The position numbers and the translations under genes were made by a program. Source: Thiosocius sp963753845 (GTDB taxonomy: Bacteria; Pseudomonadota; Gammaproteobacteria; Chromatiales; Chromatiaceae). From it: a stretch of DNA of 64,000 bases. A model generated the notes under the pieces. The model saw nothing but the letters and a program-made list of their open reading frames with translations, was not told the DNA's origin and ran no database searches. Location: assembly GCA_963753845.1 (NCBI GenBank), contig CAVWEI010000002.1, positions 62,001 to 126,000 on the forward strand, read 5' to 3'. This document shows, in pieces, positions 49,999-58,286 of this stretch. How positions within the stretch are numbered: the stretch's first letter is position 1; each line of letters begins with the position of its first letter.

Positions 49999-51675
49999 AT
50001 GAGCGAACTGTTGGAAGGTCATAAATCACGGGGCAACCGATGGCTGGTGATGACCAAGGTCGGGCTGGCGCTGCTGGTCCTTAATTTCCTGGCCAGCTTC
50101 AAAAATGTCTGGTCAACCCCCTGGGTCCAGCCGGATTCCCGCATCGGTCCCGATTTCGTCGGGCTATGGTTGATTCTGTTACTGCTGGTCGCGCTGTTCG
50201 GGCGCGTCGGACGCGGCGCGATCGCGGTGCTCACGGGCGTGTTCCTAATGGCCGTAATAGGCCGCTATGTCGATGTCACGGTGCCGGCATGGTTCGGGCG
50301 CAAGGTGAACCTTTACTGGGACGCCCAGCATCTACCCACATTTCTTGAAGTTGCCAGCCAGGAGTATGCCTGGTGGCAGATTGTGGGGATCGTCGGCGCG
50401 TTCATCGTGGGCCTTTGGTTGCTGACCCGGTTGATCCGGATGTGCATCGAGGTGACTGCCGATCATGCGGCTCCCTATGCGCTGCGCTCGCCGATTGCGC
50501 TTATTGTGACGATTTTTTGTGTTGGCCTGGTGGCAGCCAGTTTCTTCAAGGTCGAGGCGGCCTCGCCCTACGTATCTGCCCCGGTCTTTGAGGTTTACAA
50601 GCGCCAAGCTCACCTGTTGGCGGCGGCATTTTTTCCAAGCTATTTCCGATCTGAACTGCCCGAATCACCGCCGCTGGACTCCGACCTCAAGATGCTAGGT
50701 GGGGCCGAGGTAAAAGTGGTGTTCCTCGAGTCATACGGTGCAACCACGTATGAACGGGACGACCTTTTCAAGGTGATTCACCCTGGCCGTCAACGCCTCG
50801 AGCAGGCGGCCAATGCCCAAGACCGTCAGGTGCTGTCGGCTTTTGTTAAGGCGGCCGCTTTCGGCGGTGCGTCGGATCTTTCACATCTGAGCTTTCTGTC
50901 GGGTATCGACCTGACCGATCCCATTCGTCACGATCTGCTGATCACAACCGATCGCCCGACCATACTCGATACCTTTGAGCAGGCCGGCTATCGAACCATC
51001 GGCCTGTATCCTGCAATGAGCTGGGATTGGCCTGAGGTGTCGTTCTACAGCTTCGATCATTACCACGACGCATCGAGTCTGGACTACCGTGGCCCGAAGT
51101 TCGGACTGTGGGGGCTGCCCGATCAGTTCTCGATGGCGCGCATCGACGAGATGTATCCGCCCGATCCTGACGGCAAACCGCGCTTCCTGTTTTACCCGAC
51201 GATCACGACCCACATCCCGTTTCAGCCCACCCCGCCATATCAGCCCGATTGGTCGCGCGTGACATCAGACAAGCCGTATTCAGATGAGGCTACCGCCGAA
51301 TCGATGGCTGAGGCGATCGATTGGCACGCCGTGTTCCAGGGGTATATCAACACGATCCGGTATACATTTAAATGGCTGGCCGAGTACCAGGCGCTGCCGC
51401 AGTCCCGCGAGTCGGTCCTGATCCTGCTGGGCGATCATCAACCGGCGGGTGGCATAACCGGTCCTGATGCGACCTGGAACGTGCCGGTTCACATTATCAC
51501 CAGCAATGAAACCATCGCTGAGCGGCTGCGTCTTCACGGTTTCCATGATGGTGTGAATCCGCCGCGAGACTCGCTCGGCCATATCAGCGAACTGTCCCAG
51601 CTCTTGCTGTCGGTTTTCGATAGCGGCCAGACCAGCGTTTCCCTTGCGGCATCGAGGAACAGCATGTCAAAGTGA
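49999..51675 (+). CDS. Sulfatase-fold (LTA synthase-like) membrane enzyme
   Basis: The 558-residue protein has five membrane helices in residues 15-190, then a soluble alkaline-phosphatase-superfamily domain. VVFLESYGATTYERDD holds the first metal residue (E) and a threonine pair in the nucleophile position; FLFYPTITTHIPF and LILLGDHQPAGG supply the histidine and aspartate/histidine metal ligands of LtaS/OpgB-like phosphotransferases. It probably moves a phosphoglycerol or phosphoethanolamine group onto an envelope glycan or lipid. The ATG at 49999 is chosen over upstream TTG 49942. It stands alone. Confidence 0.87.
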   Translation: MSELLEGHKSRGNRWLVMTKVGLALLVLNFLASFKNVWSTPWVQPDSRIGPDFVGLWLILLLLVALFGRVGRGAIAVLTGVFLMAVIGRYVDVTVPAWFGRKVNLYWDAQHLPTFLEVASQEYAWWQIVGIVGAFIVGLWLLTRLIRMCIEVTADHAAPYALRSPIALIVTIFCVGLVAASFFKVEAASPYVSAPVFEVYKRQAHLLAAAFFPSYFRSELPESPPLDSDLKMLGGAEVKVVFLESYGATTYERDDLFKVIHPGRQRLEQAANAQDRQVLSAFVKAAAFGGASDLSHLSFLSGIDLTDPIRHDLLITTDRPTILDTFEQAGYRTIGLYPAMSWDWPEVSFYSFDHYHDASSLDYRGPKFGLWGLPDQFSMARIDEMYPPDPDGKPRFLFYPTITTHIPFQPTPPYQPDWSRVTSDKPYSDEATAESMAEAIDWHAVFQGYINTIRYTFKWLAEYQALPQSRESVLILLGDHQPAGGITGPDATWNVPVHIITSNETIAERLRLHGFHDGVNPPRDSLGHISELSQLLLSVFDSGQTSVSLAASRNSMSK

Positions 51676-51708
51676 ACGTCGAGTTCACCTGCAGCATCGC
51701 CCACTAGC

Positions 51709-52031
51709 CCGCATCCGTCACCGGCCGCACCCGGACCCAAACGCAAGTGACTGAAATATCGGTTGAAATCACCAAGTACAGACGAACGCCAAAAATACAG
51801 TGTGTTTTCGGTCCGGGCGCTATCCCGGCCCTTGCTGGTCCACGCGCGCCCGTGCTTGCGCTTCCTTCAACCCATAGCTACGGCTATGGAGCTGTTCGAC
51901 ACATCCCTGTGCCTCACCCCTGCGGGGCTTGCGCGCAAGCTCGCTCCAGGCGATCTTGTCAGTCCAGCGCGGCGCCCAGCCACACCTGTCCTCAGCCAGC
52001 ATCCGGGATGCCGGTGACGGATGCGGGCTCG
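51709..52031. repeat. Segment bounded by a perfect 20-bp inverted repeat
   Basis: AGCCCGCATCCGTCACCGGC (51709-51728) is repeated exactly in inverse orientation at 52012-52031. The 283 bp between have no gene; minus-strand frames give a peptide-like stretch (KIAWSELARKPRRGEA) that I cannot assign. Just right of it (about 52040-52130) the minus strand reads SDARESVKSALAFDFDEIEVI, a possible gene stub cut by the segment. This accounts for the 463-bp gap before the FAD reductase gene. Confidence 0.55.
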
Positions 52032-52138
52032 AGGGGCGTCGGCAATCACCTCGATTTCGTCGAAATCGAACGCGAGCGCGGACTTAACACTTTCCCGGGC
52101 ATCGCTCAGCCAGGCGGCCCTGATGGATGGGGACCAGG

Positions 52139-53143
52139 TTAATGCCTTGAAGCGGCCGAAGCAGCGCCGCGACGCAGAAGAAGATACTCCAGGGTCCGCT
52201 GCGCTACGCCCGGTGGCAGGCTGTAGGCGGGCACCGAGCCAAGGTCATAATCGGCGCCATCGGCGATCGCATTGGCTGCGAGGATGCCACTGCGCACGGC
52301 GGGACCAATACCCTCCGCCAGATCGCGGGTTGCCAAACCTGCGGCGTCCCCGATCAAGAAGGCGTTGCCGATGCGATATGAATCGACGAAGTCGCGCAGG
52401 TAATACGAATAGCCTTGTGGTTGCGGTCGCAGTGAATCCGGGATAAGTCCTCGACGGCGCAGGCCGCCAACGAAACTGTCCCAATGGGTGGCGATATGCT
52501 GGCCCTTGAGCTTCAACCGCCCGGCAATCGCACCGACCCCGAGGTTCAGGTAGCCATCCTGTTTTGGCACGTACCAGCTGTAACCGGGCAGACCCTTCTC
52601 AAAGAACCATAAATGGCAGTCGCCATCCGTCCATTCGCAAGGCAACTCATGCTCGAGTGCAACCGCCTGCAATAGCTTGGCGCGCGGATTGGCCTCGCGG
52701 AACAGGTTGCGGTAGACGGGACAGCCGGTGCCACCGGCGCCGACCAGGTAAGCGCATTCGTAAGTGTCGTCAAGAATAAAACGGTCACCCTGCCGAGCGA
52801 TGCGTTTGACACTATGTTGCATGACGGGCGTGCCGGACCTGCGCAGCAGCCAGTCGTCAAACTCGTACCGGCGGATAGAATGTTGCGGTGAACGTTGCTT
52901 GAAGGTAAGGCCGTAGAGATGGATTTGGGTGACGTCGAAGGTGAGGAAGCGGTATGGATAGGTTGCCAAGTCCATTTCCAGATCATCCATCACTTCAGGC
53001 GTGATCCAGCCCGCGCACAGCTTCAGGCGCGGGAAACCTGCCTTTTCCAGGATCAGCGTCTTCACTCCGCGCCGACGCAGCTGCCAGGCGCAGCTGGATC
53101 CAGCCGGACCTCCGCCCACGACGATGGCGTCAAACTTGGTCAA
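52139..53143 (-). CDS. FAD-dependent oxidoreductase, geranylgeranyl reductase family
   Basis: The 334-residue flavoprotein has the dinucleotide-binding GGGPAGSSCAWQL at the N-terminus, a substrate-contact YxWxxP-like YSWYVPKQDGYLNLG, and the FAD pyrophosphate motif FLIGDAAGLATRDLAEGIGPA. Family members reduce isoprenoid or fatty acyl double bonds, or act on hydroxylated aromatics. It is divergent from a cyclopropane-synthase-like gene (187 bases between the starts), which suggests shared control and a common lipid substrate (inference). Confidence 0.9.
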   Translation of the reverse strand: MTKFDAIVVGGGPAGSSCAWQLRRRGVKTLILEKAGFPRLKLCAGWITPEVMDDLEMDLATYPYRFLTFDVTQIHLYGLTFKQRSPQHSIRRYEFDDWLLRRSGTPVMQHSVKRIARQGDRFILDDTYECAYLVGAGGTGCPVYRNLFREANPRAKLLQAVALEHELPCEWTDGDCHLWFFEKGLPGYSWYVPKQDGYLNLGVGAIAGRLKLKGQHIATHWDSFVGGLRRRGLIPDSLRPQPQGYSYYLRDFVDSYRIGNAFLIGDAAGLATRDLAEGIGPAVRSGILAANAIADGADYDLGSVPAYSLPPGVAQRTLEYLLLRRGAASAASRH

Positions 53144-53330
53144 TAGTCTTCCCCTGGGGCCAGATCAGTGACGTTAACCGCCCCAATCTTGGCACTCATG
53201 CGACGACCTTGCTAACTTATTGCCTGTGAACCAACGGGACGACGGGGCTGCGGGAAAGGACCTGATCCCAGCAACGTTTGGCTTGCCGCCGCCTTTTGCG
53301 GCGCGTTCTCGGGTTTGGAGGCGTATAACG

Positions 53331-54623
53331 ATGAGTGTTCAGAACCGGAATCACGCCAGTGCCTCGCCAGGGGCTCAGGGTGTCATTGAGGACATGTCCA
53401 CTCCGCGAACAACCCAAAACAGGCATGCGCTTGCGATAGAGCGACGCCTTCTCCGATGGGTGCTCGAGCAACTTGGGAATCCACCGCTGTGCTTCGTTCT
53501 ATGGGATGGCTCCATGGCCAGCCCTCCTGGTGTCGCACCGGAATGCGAAATTCACGTTCATGACCGCGGCGCCTTGTGGAAATTGATCAGCTATCCGGAA
53601 TACCAGTTCCCGGAAATGTACGCGCAGGGTCGTGTCGGTTTAGGCGACGACCTGGAACATGTGCTGGATGTCGTGCAGCGCGCCCGCCGTGACGTCGACC
53701 CAAACCGTATCAACCGACGCCTCCTCTCTGCGTTTTTTCGCCCGCGCTCAGGCTCGCTGGCCAGTGCCAGGGAGAATATTCAAAGCCATTACGACGTGGG
53801 TAACGACTTCTACAAGCTGTGGCTGGACGAACAGATGGTTTACACCTGCGCCTATTTTCCCACGCCGGAAATAGCGCTGGAGGAGGCACAGATTGCAAAA
53901 ATGGACCTCGTCTGCCGCAAGCTGCGGCTGCGGCCCGGGGAGCATGTGGTCGAAGCCGGCTGCGGCTGGGGCGCCCTGGCATTGCACATGGCGCGCAACT
54001 TTGGCGTCAAGGTGCGCGCCTTCAACATCTCCAAGGCCCAGCTGGCCCTGGCGCGGGAGCGCGCGGCGCGTGAGGGTCTGCAAGATGCAGTGGAGTTTGT
54101 CGAAGCAGACTACCGCGAGATCGATGGCAAATACGACGCCTTCGTTTCTGTCGGCATGCTGGAGCATGTGGGGCCGCAGCATTACCGGGAACTGGGCCAG
54201 GTCATGGATCGCTGCCTGTCGGCCGACGGCCGGGGCCTGATTCATACCATTGGTAACGATCGCCCCGGCCTTCTCAACACCTGGATCGAGCGCCGTATAT
54301 TTCCGGGAGCCCGTCCACCGTCCCTCGGCGAGATGATGCCATTGTTCGGCCCCAACGGCTTCTCGATCCTGGATGTAGAGAATATGCGCCTGCACTATGC
54401 GCTGACTCTGCGACATTGGGCCGAGCGCTTCCGTGCGGCACAGGACGAGGTGCAGGAAATGTTCGACCCGGAGTTTGTTCGCGCCTGGCGCTTCTATCTA
54501 TTGTCGTCCCAAACCGCCTTTGCGACGGGGCATTTTCAGCTTTTCCAGGTGCTTTTCGCACGCAAGGGCTGCAACGAGATACCTTGGACTCGTGCACATC
54601 TTTACCGAGACGGGGGCTTCTGA
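53331..54623 (+). CDS. Cyclopropane-fatty-acyl-phospholipid synthase-like methyltransferase
   Basis: The 430-residue protein has the CFA synthase plan: an N-terminal lipid-binding domain, IQSHYDVGNDFYKLWLD, the SAM motif VVEAGCGWGALALHMA, and VSVGMLEHVGPQHY with the bicarbonate-coordinating glutamate/histidine region. It adds a methylene or methyl group from SAM to unsaturated acyl chains in membrane phospholipid. GGAGG about nine bases before the ATG fixes the start at 53331. Its divergent partner encodes a geranylgeranyl-reductase-type flavoprotein, so a reductive methylation of lipids is conceivable. Confidence 0.92.
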   Translation: MSVQNRNHASASPGAQGVIEDMSTPRTTQNRHALAIERRLLRWVLEQLGNPPLCFVLWDGSMASPPGVAPECEIHVHDRGALWKLISYPEYQFPEMYAQGRVGLGDDLEHVLDVVQRARRDVDPNRINRRLLSAFFRPRSGSLASARENIQSHYDVGNDFYKLWLDEQMVYTCAYFPTPEIALEEAQIAKMDLVCRKLRLRPGEHVVEAGCGWGALALHMARNFGVKVRAFNISKAQLALARERAAREGLQDAVEFVEADYREIDGKYDAFVSVGMLEHVGPQHYRELGQVMDRCLSADGRGLIHTIGNDRPGLLNTWIERRIFPGARPPSLGEMMPLFGPNGFSILDVENMRLHYALTLRHWAERFRAAQDEVQEMFDPEFVRAWRFYLLSSQTAFATGHFQLFQVLFARKGCNEIPWTRAHLYRDGGF

Positions 54624-54680
54624 GGTCGCGCTGGTTTGCAGCCGTTACGGCGACTCCAAACCAGCGCGACACAGCTGGGT

Positions 54681-55060
54681 ATGGCGAATCGTAAATTCAG
54701 GCTGCCACGGGTAACTGGTACAGCCCGGGGCAATGAGATTTCCATTGGAATTGGTTGAGGTCGGCACAACAAAACCTGTGATGCGCCGAGTGAACTGATC
54801 CATGGCCACGAGTACCCAATGGCTCTTCAAATGACTGGATTCACACCGAAACAGGTCAATGCCCCAGAGGCTGTCCTTCGTGTGTCCTAGGAAGCTCGGT
54901 CATGACGGTCCACAGTCACCGGGCATTGGGCGGTAGTATTTAGCGAGGACATGCCTGACCCGGTCCTTTATGGCGATGCAGAGCAGGGGGGCTCAAGTTC
55001 CGGACCAAGACTGCCTAAGTTGCCCAATTCAGGTAACAATCGTGAATTCGCCAGCCACAG
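54681..55060 (-). mobile_element. Decayed rve-type insertion sequence, remnant 3
   Basis: The left-end block shared with remnants 1 and 2 lies at 55021-55060. Leftward translation gives KDRVRHVLAKYYRP, KDSLWGIDLFRCESSH and WVLVAMDQFTRRITGFVV, the first catalytic aspartates of the rve core, then jumps to the 3' end shared with remnant 4. At least two internal deletions have occurred and no intact copy is present in this window. The 1.2-kb gap 54624-55848 holds this remnant, a broken HTH gene and little else. Confidence 0.82.
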
Positions 55061-55402
55061 GTTCACAGTCAACGGCTGCTGGCGTATCTCCGCCTGGCCC
55101 TCACTCTTTTCAAGTCAGGTGTCAGATCAGGTCTGAACTACTACGGATAGGCGAACTCTCTTCGATTCTCGCGGCGGTACCGTTTTGCAGCACCGAACCC
55201 TGAACACTTCGGTTGGGGTGGCAGAAATGCCACCGGCCTCGACAAGGCGCTTTGAGTGGCTCGAATATTGAAAGCCCCAGATTTGGTCGGGGGATGTTTA
55301 TTTAAACAAACCGGTAATTGATTTCCTGTTATTTGTATCCTAATTTTCAGCGACGAACGAGATCGCAGGAAACCAGATATGACCGATACCGTCCAGGGCT
55401 GA

Positions 55403-55645
55403 ATGTTTTTGGGCAAGTATGCGCACTTACTAATTTGCCTGGCCGACAATCCTCATGCACGATTACGCGATGCTGCCGATCGAGTTGGAATTTCGGAGCG
55501 CTCGGGGCTTCGCATGGTAACCAAACTGAAATCGGCCGATATCCTTGAGCGTAAAAATGAAGGTCGGCGTAACCAATAAATGATCAACAAGAGCGCACAC
55601 CTGCGTCATCCAATTGAGTCACAATGCACTGTGGGCGGGTTGTAG
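55403..55645 (+). pseudogene. Small winged-helix (MarR/ArsR-like) regulator with an in-frame stop
   Basis: From the ATG at 55403 the frame reads KYAHLLICLADNPHARLRDA, then ADRVGISERSGLRMVTKLKS and LERKNEGRRNQ, the helix-turn-helix and wing of a well-known small regulator family (normally ..GITERAVQRIV..L..AGYL.R.R.GRRN.Y). A TAA at 55577-55579 stands where the conserved tyrosine after RRN is expected, and the same frame resumes with INKSAHLRHPIESQCTVGGL before TAG at 55643. The homologous tail after the stop supports recent loss by a nonsense change. It was below the usual frame-length cutoff. Confidence 0.65.
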
Positions 55646-55848
55646 GCCACCGTGCTTTCGGTGGTACTGGCATCCATTGGATCGGGGAAGATCGGATGAA
55701 CGCAAGAATTGCAACTATTGGCATCTGGGCCGCTGCTCCACTGCTGCAATGCCGAATCGCTGACGCCGTTTATCCGACGTTGCGCTCGGAATGCCCCTGT
55801 GAGGTGAACAATGACGAATGAGTTGCGTCCGTGAATTCCCGGCATTCG

Positions 55849-56325
55849 ATGACGGCGAGAATGCTTTTGCTGCTGGTCCTGTTAATTGCGGCCTGGCTGC
55901 TGTGGTCGGGACTGTTCAAGCCGCTGTTGCTTGGGCTTGGTGCTTTCTCCTGCCTGCTCGCCCTCTATTTCGCACGACGAACGGGTTATTTCGACAACGA
56001 GGTTTTCGCCTTGCGTTTCGGGCCGCGATTGATTGGTTACTGGGCCTGGCTGGCAAAGGAGATTGTTCGATCCAGTCTGGAAGTAGCCCGTATCGTTTTG
56101 AATCCACGGCTGCCTATCAGTCCGCAGGTGTTTGAGATCAAGGCGACTGCAACCCATCCGGTTGACCAGGCGATGCTCGCCAACTCGATTACGCTGACGC
56201 CCGGCACGCTGGCGCTCGACGTGCACAATGGCGTCATTCTGGTACACAGCCTCACAAAGGGCGGCGCCGACGAACTCATCACTGGTGAGATGGATCGACG
56301 AGTCGCCGCACTACGAGAGAATTAG
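55849..56325 (+). CDS. mrpE: Mrp-type cation/proton antiporter subunit E
   Basis: The 158-residue subunit has two N-terminal membrane helices and the MnhE signature: GYWAWLAKEIVRSSLEVARIVL, NPRLPISP, and NSITLTPGTLALDV. It heads a nine-gene operon of overlapping membrane-protein genes (55849-63201) encoding an Mrp/Mbh-type antiporter. An ATG at 55849 is chosen; the frame opens six codons earlier at a GTG. Confidence 0.92.
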   Translation: MTARMLLLLVLLIAAWLLWSGLFKPLLLGLGAFSCLLALYFARRTGYFDNEVFALRFGPRLIGYWAWLAKEIVRSSLEVARIVLNPRLPISPQVFEIKATATHPVDQAMLANSITLTPGTLALDVHNGVILVHSLTKGGADELITGEMDRRVAALREN

Positions 56326-56327
56326 GG

Positions 56328-56612
56328 ATGTATTACGCTGTCACAATCGCAACACTTGTCACCATGGCGCTCGCGCTGATACGAGCGCTACTGGGCCCCA
56401 GCATTTACGATCGTGTACTTGCCGCAAACATGTTCGGCACCAAGACGGTACTGTTGCTGTCGGTTATTGCTTTTTTATACGGTCGCCCGGATTTTCTCGA
56501 TCTCGCCCTGGCTTACGCGTTGATCAACTTTATCGGTGTCCTCGCGGTGCTCGAATTTATTCGTCTGCGCGCGCAAAGCGAGCAGACAAATCGTAGCGAC
56601 GGGGACCGATGA
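56328..56612 (+). CDS. mrpF: Mrp-type antiporter subunit F
   Basis: This 94-residue protein has three membrane helices and the MrpF pattern RALLGPSIYDRVLAANMFGTKTVLL followed by LDLALAYALINFIGVLAVL. It lies two bases after mrpE and overlaps mrpG by four bases. Confidence 0.93.
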   Translation: MYYAVTIATLVTMALALIRALLGPSIYDRVLAANMFGTKTVLLLSVIAFLYGRPDFLDLALAYALINFIGVLAVLEFIRLRAQSEQTNRSDGDR

Positions 56613-56944
56613 CGATGGCATTTTTTGTCGACATCGCGAGCTGGGTTCTACTGTCTCTTGGCGGGGCCTTCGTTTTCATCGGCGGGCTTGGCGCTTTGCG
56701 CATGCCTAACCTCTATACCCGAATTCACGCCGCCAGCCTGACCGATACCATGGGTGCAATGCTTGTTATCGCGGGCATTATGCTTCAGGCGGGTGCGTCG
56801 CTCGCAACGATCAAGCTTGCCGCGATCTTGCTATTCCTGCTGCTTACGGGTCCGACCGCCTCAAACGCGCTGGCGAGCGCGGCGCTGCTTGCAGGCGTGC
56901 GACCCGGCCAAAGCGCGTCATCTACGTCGGAGCACAGCAAGTGA
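56609..56944 (+). CDS. mrpG: Mrp-type antiporter subunit G
   Basis: The 111-residue subunit has three membrane helices with the PhaG/MnhG signature GGLGALRMPNLYTRIHAASLTDTMG and the LLFLLLTGPTASNALA segment. ATG at 56609 overlaps the mrpF stop; its own stop overlaps the next gene's GTG. Confidence 0.93.
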   Translation: MTMAFFVDIASWVLLSLGGAFVFIGGLGALRMPNLYTRIHAASLTDTMGAMLVIAGIMLQAGASLATIKLAAILLFLLLTGPTASNALASAALLAGVRPGQSASSTSEHSK

Positions 56945-57930
56945 CGATACTGTTTGGTGTCTTTCTGCTTACGCTGCTGGTCATTACCGCGCTCGCGATC
57001 GTACGCACTTCGCATTTATTTGCCGCAGTGATTCTTACCAGCATTTTCAGCCTGTTGATGGCAGCGAATTTTTTCTTGCTCGATGCGGCCGATGTCGCAC
57101 TCACTGAAGCTGCTATTGGGGCTGGCATTTCCACCGTGCTGTTTCTTGGCGCGCTCGCGCTTACGGCTGAGCATGAACGCGCCACGACGGTGAAGCGATT
57201 GCTGCCGCTCGGCGTGGTGGCGGTCACCACGCTGATCATGATCTACGCCACCTTCGACAAACCCCGCTTTGGCGACCCCGAGGCACCGGTGCATCAGCAC
57301 GTCGCCCCCTGGTATATCGAGAAAACGCCGGAGTACATCGATATTCCCAACGTCGTAACCGCTGTGCTCGGCAGCTTCCGCGGCTATGACACCTTCGGTG
57401 AGGTATTCGTCGTATTTACCGCCGGAATCGGTGTCATGTTTCTGTTCAGCGCGCGGCCGGGCAATAGAAAGGATTCTCGGCGGCGCGCCACGGCCGAACC
57501 CGGCCAGGGTCTGCGACACTATCTGGTGCCGCGCGTGGTCGGGCGACTGCTTATTCCCTTTATTCTGCTGTTCGGGCTATACGTGCAGTTCCATGGCGAA
57601 TATGGTCCCGGCGGCGGTTTTCAGGCCGGGGCGATCTTTGCAGCGGCGATCATTCTTTATGCCCTGCTCGAGGGTGAAACGCAGGCACTTCGAGTGCTGC
57701 CTCTCGGTGCGCTGACCGGCCTTGTTGCCGGCGGTGCATTGCTCTTCGGTGGGGTCGGTGTTGCCGGCATGCTGCTGGGCAGCAGCTTCCTCGACTACTC
57801 TGTGCTGTCGGCCGACCCGGTCGCCGGACAGCATTTGGGCTTACTGCTTATCGAGGCCGGTGTTGGCATCACGGTAACCGGCGTTTTGCTCAGTATTTTT
57901 CATGCCTTTGCCGCTCGAGGGCGTCTCTGA
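56941..57930 (+). CDS. DUF4040 (MbhD-like) and MrpB-type antiporter subunit fusion
   Basis: The 329-residue protein joins an N-terminal NuoJ/MbhD-like DUF4040 domain (LFAAVILTSIFSLLMAANFFLLDAADVALTEAA), a middle MbhE-like part (VVTAVLGSFRGYDTFGEV), and a C-terminal MnhB domain with the signature HGEYGPGGGFQAGAIFAAAI. In group-1 Mrp operons these are the tail of the large MrpA plus separate MrpB; here they are one chain while the MrpA antiporter part is separate (see the three NuoM-like subunits). A GTG start overlaps mrpG; the stop overlaps mrpC by one base. Confidence 0.9.
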   Translation: MTILFGVFLLTLLVITALAIVRTSHLFAAVILTSIFSLLMAANFFLLDAADVALTEAAIGAGISTVLFLGALALTAEHERATTVKRLLPLGVVAVTTLIMIYATFDKPRFGDPEAPVHQHVAPWYIEKTPEYIDIPNVVTAVLGSFRGYDTFGEVFVVFTAGIGVMFLFSARPGNRKDSRRRATAEPGQGLRHYLVPRVVGRLLIPFILLFGLYVQFHGEYGPGGGFQAGAIFAAAIILYALLEGETQALRVLPLGALTGLVAGGALLFGGVGVAGMLLGSSFLDYSVLSADPVAGQHLGLLLIEAGVGITVTGVLLSIFHAFAARGRL

Positions 57931-58286
57931 TGGAACTGCTTGGGCTGTATCACTACTGGGTATTCGCGGTACTGCTGATGATCGGTTTTTACGCCGTTAT
58001 TGCAAAGCCCAATCTGTTCAAAAAGCTGATCGGGCTATCCATATTCCAGTCAGCCGTGTTTCTGCTCTACATCACGATGGACAAGGTCGAGGGCGGCACG
58101 GCACCAATCCTTAAAGACGGCGTATCAGACGTGCTGTATTCCAATCCACTGCCACAGGTGCTTATTCTCACCGCTATCGTCGTCGGCATCGCCACCACGG
58201 CCCTGGGACTCGGCATCGTGGTACGAATCAACGAAGAGTACGGCTCCATAGAGGAGCACGAAATTCAGGAGATCGACCAGCAGTGA
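57930..58286 (+). CDS. mrpC: Mrp-type antiporter subunit C (NuoK-like)
   Basis: The 118-residue subunit has three membrane helices and NuoK/MnhC features: GFYAVIAKPNLFKKLIGLSIFQSAVFL, and NPLPQVLILTAIVVGIATTALGL in helix 3. It contributes to the proton/cation path. It overlaps the next subunit gene by four bases (GTGA). Confidence 0.93.
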   Translation: MELLGLYHYWVFAVLLMIGFYAVIAKPNLFKKLIGLSIFQSAVFLLYITMDKVEGGTAPILKDGVSDVLYSNPLPQVLILTAIVVGIATTALGLGIVVRINEEYGSIEEHEIQEIDQQ

